Notes under the pieces: model-generated | Seen by the model: the letters and a program-made list of their open reading frames with translations, nothing else | Told to the model about the DNA's origin: nothing | Database searches by the model: none | Made by a program: the position numbers and the translations under genes | In this document: positions 1 through 4,520 of the stretch, piece by piece | How positions within the stretch are numbered: the stretch's first letter is position 1 | Layout of the letters: the number at the start of each line of letters is the position of its first letter | DNA from: Flavobacteriaceae bacterium UBA5079 | GTDB lineage: Bacteria; Bacteroidota; Bacteroidia; Flavobacteriales; Flavobacteriaceae | Length of the DNA: 5,926 nt | Direction: 5' to 3' | Assembly: GCA_002414705.1 (NCBI GenBank) | Contig: DIAL01000170.1 | Location: 7,023-12,948 of the forward strand

Positions 1-124
1 CACCTTTAATTTCGTCTAACCACGCTACAAATTTTTGTTCACGTGGACGAGAAGCTTCTGCAGTTGGCGCGCCCAAATGGTTGTCGGATGCAAAGTATAT
101 TTTTTTTCCTTTTGGGATATTCAT
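1..124 (-). CDS. LpxH-like UDP-2,3-diacylglucosamine diphosphatase, N-terminal part (cut by the left edge)
   Basis: Reading the minus strand from the ATG at 124 gives 41 codons with no stop before the window ends; the product begins MNIPKGKKIYFASDNHLGAP. The segment FASDNHLG carries the D-x-H metal-binding signature that opens calcineurin-like metallophosphatases (IADLHL in classical LpxH). The lysine-rich start followed by APTAEASRPRE and WLDEIKG matches what I recall of flavobacterial LpxH-type proteins. LpxH removes UMP from UDP-2,3-diacylglucosamine to give lipid X, a step of lipid A synthesis at the cytoplasmic face of the inner membrane. The other metal ligands lie outside the window, so the exact substrate cannot be confirmed. 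The gene lies 112 nt downstream of queD on the same strand, either as an operon or from its own weak promoter at 128-136. Confidence 0.8.
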   Translation of the reverse strand, partial: MNIPKGKKIYFASDNHLGAPTAEASRPREQKFVAWLDEIKG

Positions 125-127
125 ATT

Positions 128-136
128 GTAAATATA
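128..136 (-). promoter_or_regulatory. possible Bacteroidota -7 element for the lpxH-like gene
   Basis: On the minus strand this reads TATATTTAC, one mismatch from TAnnTTTGC. It ends only 3 nt before the ATG at 124, so transcription from it would give an almost leaderless mRNA. No TTG was found at the expected -33 spacing. Read-through from queD is an equally good explanation. Confidence 0.3.
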
Positions 137-236
137 ATCTATTCTTGTGGAGGCAGGAATCTAATAGTTATTCAGTTTATAAACTTAAAATACACAACAC
201 AATGTTCAGTATCTTTTAATTATGAGACCCCTTTTT

Positions 237-695
237 TTAAAGGGATTTGTTATCACTAGCATACCATTCAGCAAAACTGGTATCCGTTTCCTGAAGTTTT
301 AATGAATGCAGTGCAATATGTTTGGGTAAATAGGTTTTTATTTTTTCAGCAAAATCAATCACCATCATTTCGCTAGTTGGTTGGTAATCTACTAAAAGTA
401 CGTTATGACCACGATCTTGAAGTTCTTTTGCCAGCTCTACATGTGGTGTGTTTTTATTAAAAACGGTTGCATGATCAAACACATCTACGATTTCAGTTTT
501 TACAATTTTTTTTAAATCGCTGAAATCAATCACCATTCCAAACTTTACATGGCTAGAATCATCAATCGGTTTTCCTATAACGGTAACCGATAATTTGTAA
601 CTATGTCCATGCACGTTTTTGCATTTTCCATCATAGCCATATAGTGCATGACCTGTCTCGAATGAGAACTGTTTTGTAATTCTAATATTCCCCAT
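237..695 (-). CDS. queD: 6-carboxytetrahydropterin synthase QueD (PTPS family)
   Basis: The product has 152 aa and belongs to the 6-pyruvoyltetrahydropterin synthase/QueD family. It converts 7,8-dihydroneopterin triphosphate to 6-carboxy-5,6,7,8-tetrahydropterin, the first committed step to preQ0 and queuosine, in the cytoplasm. Numbered from the ATG at 695, the zinc histidines are H16 (FETGHAL) and H29 and H31. The catalytic cysteine is C25 in CKNVHGH, the CxxxHGH spacing typical of QueD. The Asp-His pair is D74-H75 (FDHATVF) and the pterin-anchoring glutamate is E136 (LQETDTS). PTSE and the VIDFSDLK segment also fit the family. The protein is somewhat longer than the 121-aa E. coli enzyme. 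A GTG at 710 would add five residues, but a strong -7 element at 712-720 abuts it, so the ATG at 695 is preferred. No other queuosine genes are visible here. Confidence 0.93.
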   Translation of the reverse strand: MGNIRITKQFSFETGHALYGYDGKCKNVHGHSYKLSVTVIGKPIDDSSHVKFGMVIDFSDLKKIVKTEIVDVFDHATVFNKNTPHVELAKELQDRGHNVLLVDYQPTSEMMVIDFAEKIKTYLPKHIALHSLKLQETDTSFAEWYASDNKSL

Positions 696-711
696 ACTAT
701 TAATTTTCACT

Positions 712-720
712 GCAAATATA
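712..720 (-). promoter_or_regulatory. -7 promoter element for queD
   Basis: On the minus strand this reads TATATTTGC, a full match to the Bacteroidota -7 consensus TAnnTTTGC. Transcription should begin some 5-8 nt downstream, near 704-707. That gives a leader of about 10 nt before the ATG at 695 and leaves little or no room for translation from the GTG at 710. No clean TTG lies at the -33 position. It is back-to-back with the promoter of the divergent dioxygenase gene. Confidence 0.6.
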
Positions 721-726
721 ATCGTT

Positions 727-760
727 TTGTAAAAGGAAACGGTTTTTAGATTAAATTTGC
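727..760 (+). promoter_or_regulatory. promoter (-33 TTG and -7 TAAATTTGC) for the 2OG-Fe(II) dioxygenase gene
   Basis: TAAATTTGC at 752-760 matches TAnnTTTGC exactly. A TTG at 727-729 lies 22 nt upstream, slightly longer than the usual spacing of about 19. The ATG at 785 is 24 nt beyond the element, implying a leader of about 18 nt. This half of the 89-bp divergent region faces the plus strand. Confidence 0.6.
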
Positions 761-784
761 CCGCTTTTTATTTGGCATCTCCTT

Positions 785-1426
785 ATGAATCAATTATTTG
801 AAGAAATCGCTTTTGTTGAAAATTTGCAATATGAGCGCATTATTGATGATATTTTAACACAGAAATATAGTTTAGTTGAAAATTTTTTCACGGAACTAGA
901 AGTTTTGGAGTTACGACAATCCTTATTGGATAAGCACGAAGCTGATATTTTCAAGAAGGCAGCTATTGGAAATAGAGTGAATGAAGTGATTGAAAAATCT
1001 ATTCGTGGTGATGTGATTTTATGGATAGACGAAAACCGAGCAGATCCAATGGAAGTTGCATTCTTTAGAAAAATAAATAACCTAATCGAATATTTAAATA
1101 AAACGTGTTTTTTAGGGATCTTGCATAAAGAGTTTCATTATGCTTTATATCCTGAAGGCACTTATTATAAAAGGCATTTAGATACGTTTCAGAATGACGA
1201 CAGACGAAAATTATCCTTTGTTTGTTATTTAAATGAAGCTGGTTGGCTACCAGAAAATGGTGGTGAATTGGTGCTGTATTTAAATGAAAATGGCGAAGAA
1301 ACAGAAAAAGTTATCTACCCGTTTCCAGGTCGCGTTGTTATTTTTGAAAGTCAAATTTTAGAACACGAAGTTAAACCCGTAAATACCGAACGATTAAGTA
1401 TTACAGGTTGGCTTAAAACGCGTTAA
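785..1426 (+). CDS. Fe(II)/2-oxoglutarate-dependent dioxygenase, EGLN/PHD-like prolyl hydroxylase type
   Basis: The 213-aa product is a complete double-stranded beta-helix dioxygenase. The iron triad is H131-x-D133 (KRHLDTF) and H194 (LEHEV). R203 (TERLSITGW) is the likely 2-oxoglutarate anchor. Residues 73-81 (IRGDVILWI) match the IRGDxIxWI motif upstream of the core in animal EGLN/PHD oxygen sensors and in the Pseudomonas prolyl hydroxylase that modifies EF-Tu. By eye, Y122, Y128 and Y148 (CYLN) fall where human PHD2 has Y303, Y310 and Y329, and GGELVLY matches its GGxLxxF strand. These enzymes couple oxidative decarboxylation of 2-oxoglutarate to hydroxylation of a proline. The protein has no signal peptide, so it should be cytoplasmic. 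The substrate is not shown by sequence; EF-Tu is an inference. The gene is divergent from queD and ends back-to-back with the small ORF at 1427. Confidence 0.87.
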   Translation: MNQLFEEIAFVENLQYERIIDDILTQKYSLVENFFTELEVLELRQSLLDKHEADIFKKAAIGNRVNEVIEKSIRGDVILWIDENRADPMEVAFFRKINNLIEYLNKTCFLGILHKEFHYALYPEGTYYKRHLDTFQNDDRRKLSFVCYLNEAGWLPENGGELVLYLNENGEETEKVIYPFPGRVVIFESQILEHEVKPVNTERLSITGWLKTR

Positions 1427-1507
1427 TTATCTGCGTTTATTTCTGTTGTAAACATAAATGATAATCAATACAATTGCCAAAACTAAAAAAAGCATATTTC
1501 CGCCCAT
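1427..1507 (-). CDS. 26-aa single-span membrane protein (unrecognised small ORF)
   Basis: The ATG at 1507 opens a 26-codon ORF ending TAA. The product starts MGGNMLFLVL, continues with an unbroken hydrophobic stretch (about residues 5-20), and ends YNRNKRR. This is the pattern of a single membrane helix with a positively charged, presumably cytoplasmic, tail. The start lies one base after the TAG of the upstream 58-aa ORF, so translational coupling is likely. The stop directly abuts the stop of the convergent dioxygenase gene (1424-1426). The helix and tail resemble those of the 58-aa neighbour: 10 of 17 residues are identical without gaps. I do not recognise the family. Support comes from composition, spacing and this resemblance, not from a known homologue. 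Confidence 0.55.
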   Translation of the reverse strand: MGGNMLFLVLAIVLIIIYVYNRNKRR

Positions 1508-1508
1508 A

Positions 1509-1685
1509 CTACTCTATATTTGAATTGTTCTTATTATATCTGTAAATAACGTATGCAATGATTACAAGCACCAAAAACGGCACAAAAGAGCCTATGAATA
1601 TGCCTATTCCATACTCATTATTTGGTGCGTTTTTTACTTTCTCTTCAATATTTACTTCTTGTAAGAAAGAAATAAGTGCCATCAT
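1509..1685 (-). CDS. 58-aa single-span membrane protein (unrecognised small ORF)
   Basis: Two ATGs in tandem (1685 and 1682) open a 58-codon ORF ending TAG. The product begins MMALISFLQEVNIEEKVKNA, a mildly amphipathic charged segment. A long hydrophobic helix follows (about residues 26-48, IGSFVPFLVLVIIAYVIY) and then a polar basic tail, RYNKNNSNIE. It looks like a small inner-membrane protein, or a helper subunit comparable in size to known bacterial accessory helices, but I cannot assign it to a family. It lies 25 nt downstream of the MATE stop on the same strand, and a candidate -7 element overlaps that stop codon. The 26-aa ORF follows after one base. A stop codon lies in frame just upstream of the ATG, so the start is well bounded. 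Confidence 0.65.
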   Translation of the reverse strand: MMALISFLQEVNIEEKVKNAPNNEYGIGIFIGSFVPFLVLVIIAYVIYRYNKNNSNIE

Positions 1686-1705
1686 ATTACTACAAGGTTA
1701 GATGC

Positions 1706-1713
1706 CAAAGTTA
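1706..1713 (-). promoter_or_regulatory. candidate -7 element for the two small membrane ORFs, overlapping the MATE stop codon
   Basis: On the minus strand this reads TAACTTTG, a full match to TAnnTTTG; its first three bases are the TAA stop of the MATE gene. At the 19-nt spacing there is TTT rather than TTG for the -33 element. The ATG at 1685 is 20 nt downstream, giving a leader of about 14 nt, similar to the other promoters in this window. Confidence 0.4.
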
Positions 1714-3045
1714 CTGTTTTTCCGAAAGCGGTAAAAATTCTTTTCTGAATTTTATAATTAGCGGTAAGCCTCTTGCAATAATCCAAAATGTAAATGCAAT
1801 AAAAATGCCGTAGAGTTTATAATCCAAGCTATCCAATAAAAATAACAGGGGAACAAAAACCAGAAAAGTTGCCATGAGTAGAACGTTTCGTAATGCTTTC
1901 ATTTTACCCAGACCTTTAAACATACCATCAAAAATAAAAGCAATGGCGCAAAGCGGTTGCATGGCTAAAACAATCCAAAAAATAGTATTAAACTCGATTA
2001 AAACGGCATCTTCTTGTGTAAAAACATGTCCAATTAAATTATAGAAAATAGCACCAATTACTGCCATGATAATACCTAAAATAACACCGTATGTCATTAA
2101 TTTATTACTCAAGGTAATGAGTTTACCATATTCTTTTCCGCCTAGTAATTTTCCTGATAAAATATTGCCAGCACTGGCATAACCGTCAATTATAAAAGCA
2201 CCTAAAAACCATAAATTTATAGCAATGGTGTATGCTGCAATATATTTTTTTCCATAGCTGGTTGAAAAAGCACTCGCAAAATAAAGCGTAACATTTAGTG
2301 CTATGGTTCTCACAAATAAATTAAGAATCATTAGTGTAAACCTATTAATTTCTTTGTTAAATGGAAAACTAAAACGTAAAGGAATAGCTGTTTTTGTTAA
2401 AAGATAATAGGCTGAAATGGCAGCCATAAACATTTGTGCAATAATGCTTGCATAAGCTGCTCCTTTAATATTCATGGCTGGAATATACCCTTCAATTCCA
2501 TAAACTAAAATGATATCCAACACAATATTAACACTGGCTCCAACAATAGCAATAATCATTGGGTAATAGGTGTTTTGAAGTCCTCTGAATGTGCCAAAAA
2601 TGGCAATAGTAAATAGGGTAAACGGAAATCCAAATACACGAATTTGGTAGTATTCTATGCTATAATCTAAAATTATATTGGATGCATTGTAGAGTTTAAA
2701 AATATTTTCGGCAAACGGGTAGGTTCCTAGAATTATAAGAATGCTTAAGGATGTAATTATAAAAATAGCTTGAGCTGGTAAGTTTTTTACCTTGTCTAAA
2801 TTATCGGCTCCAACATACTGCGAAACAATGGATGAAATGGCGCTTCGGGTTTGTCCTAAAACCCAAATAAGCATAGAAATAAAAGTGCCTACTATACCAA
2901 CAGCTGCTAATGATTCTGTAGCGTGTTCTGAAATATTACCAACAATAGCTGTATCTGTAATAGATAAAATGGGTTCAGCTACACCAGCAATTAATGCTGG
3001 AATGGCTAATTTGTTTATATGTTTTAAACTTATGTTTGTGCTCAC
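1711..3045 (-). CDS. MATE family multidrug/toxin efflux transporter (DinF-like)
   Basis: The 444-aa product is a polytopic inner-membrane protein of the usual MATE length, with about 12 hydrophobic helices in two homologous lobes. MATE proteins export cationic or amphiphilic compounds in exchange for H+ or Na+. Family marks in lobe 1 are P16 and the EPILSITDTAIVG segment in helix 1, with D31 where DinF-type MATEs hold their coupling aspartate, and FRGLQNTYYP (residues 153-162). Lobe 2 shows FIIDGYASAGNILSG (284-298) and FDGMFKGLGKMKALRN (372-387). The start is a GTG at 3045 that overlaps the GNAT stop codon as GTGA. No alternative ATG lies near enough to give an intact first helix. No Shine-Dalgarno is visible, so coupling to GNAT translation is likely. 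The substrate is unknown. Confidence 0.93.
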   Translation of the reverse strand: MSTNISLKHINKLAIPALIAGVAEPILSITDTAIVGNISEHATESLAAVGIVGTFISMLIWVLGQTRSAISSIVSQYVGADNLDKVKNLPAQAIFIITSLSILIILGTYPFAENIFKLYNASNIILDYSIEYYQIRVFGFPFTLFTIAIFGTFRGLQNTYYPMIIAIVGASVNIVLDIILVYGIEGYIPAMNIKGAAYASIIAQMFMAAISAYYLLTKTAIPLRFSFPFNKEINRFTLMILNLFVRTIALNVTLYFASAFSTSYGKKYIAAYTIAINLWFLGAFIIDGYASAGNILSGKLLGGKEYGKLITLSNKLMTYGVILGIIMAVIGAIFYNLIGHVFTQEDAVLIEFNTIFWIVLAMQPLCAIAFIFDGMFKGLGKMKALRNVLLMATFLVFVPLLFLLDSLDYKLYGIFIAFTFWIIARGLPLIIKFRKEFLPLSEKQ

Positions 3046-3539
3046 AGGACAAATTCGTAACAGAAAAAGGGATATTCACTTTGCTTAGGAAAATAAATAG
3101 CTCCTAATTTCTTGTAATTGCGAAGTTCGTAAAACTTTTGGTTTCTGGCGTTTTTTGAAAAAGTATCTAACCTTATGGATATAAATTCATTTTTAATTGC
3201 AAAGTCTTCAGCAAATTTCATAAGTTTTTGTGCTAAACCAGTTCTCTGATAATTAGGGTGAATGGCAAGTCTATGAATATACAAGTTGTTGCTGTTTGGT
3301 GTTAACCAAGATATGTCTTGATACTCGGTGTCCATGTAAGAAGAGATAACGATACAACCTATTATTGTTTCTTCTTCTAAAACATATAATTCGTTTCTAG
3401 AAACGTCATTTTCAAATGCGGCTCTATTTGGATACTGAGAATTCCATTGGTGTATGTTTTTAGAAACCATATCAATAGCACAGTCTTTTGTTATTTTTAA
3501 AATCGTATCAATATCTTCACTAGTTCCTTTTCTAATCAT
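3042..3539 (-). CDS. GNAT family N-acetyltransferase
   Basis: The product has 165 aa from the ATG at 3539 (MIRKGTSEDIDTIL, a typical GNAT first strand and helix). Motif A is clear: LYIHRLAIHPNY followed by QRTGLA (residues 98-103), the Q/RxxGxA pyrophosphate-binding loop for acetyl-CoA. Motif B appears as NARNQKFYE (residues 130-138). GNAT enzymes move an acetyl group from acetyl-CoA to an amine of a small molecule or protein; the acceptor cannot be read from the sequence. A GTG at 3560 would add seven residues, but it lies close to the predicted transcription start and adds nothing conserved, so the ATG is chosen. The stop TGA shares bases with the GTG start of the MATE gene, so the two form an operon with GNAT first. 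Confidence 0.88.
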   Translation of the reverse strand: MIRKGTSEDIDTILKITKDCAIDMVSKNIHQWNSQYPNRAAFENDVSRNELYVLEEETIIGCIVISSYMDTEYQDISWLTPNSNNLYIHRLAIHPNYQRTGLAQKLMKFAEDFAIKNEFISIRLDTFSKNARNQKFYELRNYKKLGAIYFPKQSEYPFFCYEFVL

Positions 3540-3549
3540 AATAAAAGCG

Positions 3550-3558
3550 TAAATTTGC
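3550..3558 (+). promoter_or_regulatory. -7 promoter element for the universal stress protein gene
   Basis: TAAATTTGC is a full match to the Bacteroidota -7 consensus and identical to the element upstream of the dioxygenase gene. The ATG at 3586 is 27 nt downstream, giving a leader of about 20 nt. At 19-nt spacing upstream there is TTT (3528-3530), a weak -33. The element lies within the short divergent region shared with the GNAT gene. Confidence 0.6.
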
Positions 3559-3560
3559 AC

Positions 3561-3568
3561 CTAAATTA
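3561..3568 (-). promoter_or_regulatory. possible -7 element for the GNAT-MATE operon
   Basis: On the minus strand this reads TAATTTAG, one mismatch from TAnnTTTG. The ATG at 3539 is 21 nt downstream, similar to the spacing of the other promoters here. It adjoins the plus-strand element at 3550-3558, so the two divergent promoters may interfere with each other. There is no clear -33. Confidence 0.3.
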
Positions 3569-3585
3569 GTTATAATTTTTTCAAC

Positions 3586-4383
3586 ATGAAGAATATTTTA
3601 GTACCAGTAGGATCGTCCAAAAATGCGGTTAGCCATTTACAATATGCTGTAGATTTTGCCAAAGCTTTTGGTGCGAAAATTTATGTAGTTCAAGTTTATA
3701 ACGTGTACTCTAAAGCAGGAACCATGATAAAAATTGATCATATTTTAGAGCGTGAAAGTTATGAATTTTTGAAATCGCATGTAGCTAAAATAGACACAAA
3801 AGGTGTTGAGGTTATTGTGAAATCATTTAAAGGAAAATTAGTAGATACGTTAGAATTAGTTTGTCATTCGTTGGATATTGATTTAATTATGATTGAGCCG
3901 CGTACCAATTCTTTACGTGACGAAGTATATCTTGGAAAAACGTCTGGGAAAATTATTAAACAAACTAATATTCCAGCGTTAATAGTACCAGAAGGTTTAA
4001 GTTTTAAACCTATTGTATATATTTTAGTGGCTCTAAAGTCGGCTATTATAAAAAAAGAATCTGCTTTAGAACCCTTAATATCTATAAAAAACCAATTCCG
4101 CTCCATAGTAAATTTACTATTGGTTAAAACACCATTTTATAACGAGGGTGATTTTGAAGTAAGTCTGGATTTAACAAAATTAATTACCAATACAACCAAA
4201 ACTGAAAATGCGACTACATTCCAAGGTGTTTTAGAACATTACAAGGATAATGATCCAGATATGTTATGTGTTGTAAGGCGTAAACGCGGATTTTTCTCTA
4301 AACTTTGGGAGAAGAACACCATATTGAAGAAAGATTTTCAGAGTAACACCTTGCCTGTTTTAGTGTTAAGTGGTTTGAAGTAA
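3586..4383 (+). CDS. universal stress protein (UspA superfamily), tandem and diverged
   Basis: The 265-aa product has the length of a two-domain Usp. Domain 1 (about 1-136) is recognisable: MKNILVPVGSS at the start, the helix HLQYAVDFAKAFGAKIYVVQV, IDLIMIEPR at about 98-106, and the closing segment GKTSGKIIKQTNIPALIVP. Domain 2 (about 141-262) keeps the alternating strand and helix layout, ending NTLPVLVLSG, but little Usp sequence. The usual ATP-binding pattern G-2x-G-9x-G-S/T is incomplete: only the last glycine region (LGKTSG, 116-121) is clear, and the first glycines are replaced around EPRTNS. It may therefore bind no nucleotide, or bind it differently. The role is presumably a cytoplasmic stress-related protein. 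The gene is divergent from GNAT and monocistronic as far as visible, with its own -7 element at 3550-3558. Confidence 0.85.
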   Translation: MKNILVPVGSSKNAVSHLQYAVDFAKAFGAKIYVVQVYNVYSKAGTMIKIDHILERESYEFLKSHVAKIDTKGVEVIVKSFKGKLVDTLELVCHSLDIDLIMIEPRTNSLRDEVYLGKTSGKIIKQTNIPALIVPEGLSFKPIVYILVALKSAIIKKESALEPLISIKNQFRSIVNLLLVKTPFYNEGDFEVSLDLTKLITNTTKTENATTFQGVLEHYKDNDPDMLCVVRRKRGFFSKLWEKNTILKKDFQSNTLPVLVLSGLK

Positions 4384-4407
4384 ATGATTTTTCGAAAAAC
4401 AGATTTA

Positions 4408-4462
4408 TTTTAGTCGACAGTTAATTATGTTTGGTCTACACGTAACAGGTGTCTGACTAAAA
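4408..4462. repeat. imperfect inverted repeat downstream of the usp gene (possible terminator-like structure)
   Basis: The left arm TTTTAGTCGACA (4408-4419) pairs with the right arm TGTCTGACTAAAA (4450-4462). This gives 8 bp, then a one-base bulge (T4454), then 4 bp, around a 30-nt loop. It lies 24 nt after the usp stop and 58 nt before the next ATG. No uninterrupted U-run follows the right arm, so it is not a textbook intrinsic terminator. It may end the usp transcript or be a protein-binding site. A 12-bp perfect palindrome, TTTTTCGAAAAA (4388-4399), lies between it and the usp stop. Confidence 0.4.
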
Positions 4463-4468
4463 AATATT

Positions 4469-4495
4469 TTGCTTATAATATATTCTCTTTATTTG
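4469..4495 (+). promoter_or_regulatory. possible promoter for the secreted propeller protein gene
   Basis: TTTATTTG at 4488-4495 has one mismatch to TAnnTTTG. A TTG at 4469-4471 lies 16 nt upstream, slightly short of the usual spacing. The ATG at 4521 follows 25 nt after the element. This is the best candidate in the 137-base gap, but weaker than the other promoters in the window. Confidence 0.35.
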
Positions 4496-4520
4496 CTAAT
4501 TAAACTTTATACCTACTTAT

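Noticed and set aside
228..244. Hairpin CCCTTT-AAAA-AAAGGG at the end of queD as an intrinsic terminator
   Set aside because: The stem has only 6 bp, half of it A-T, and overlaps the stop codon. On the minus strand no U-run follows (the next bases are GTCTCATAATT).
35..259. Plus-strand open frame across the queD-lpxH region
   Set aside because: It is antisense to the conserved LpxH start and the end of queD. The product is low-complexity, with no domain.
771..780. TTTGGCATCT occurring before both the dioxygenase gene (771-780) and the 58-aa ORF (1700-1709, minus strand) as a shared regulatory site
   Set aside because: A shared 10-mer is expected many times by chance in about 6 kb on two strands. 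Positions relative to the start codons differ and no third copy was noticed.
1690..1710. Possible sigma-54 promoter (TTGGCATCT...TTGTA) upstream of the small ORFs
   Set aside because: The spacing between the GG and the second box is one base too long and the second box lacks the GC. A TAnnTTTG element explains the site better.
2792..3088. Plus-strand open frame antisense to the start of the MATE gene and the end of GNAT
   Set aside because: It lies opposite two well-supported genes, and its product has no recognisable domain. It is an open-frame shadow.
3540..3560. GTG at 3560 as the GNAT start
   Set aside because: It adds seven unconserved residues and lies at or before the likely transcription start. 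The ATG at 3539 gives the usual GNAT beginning.
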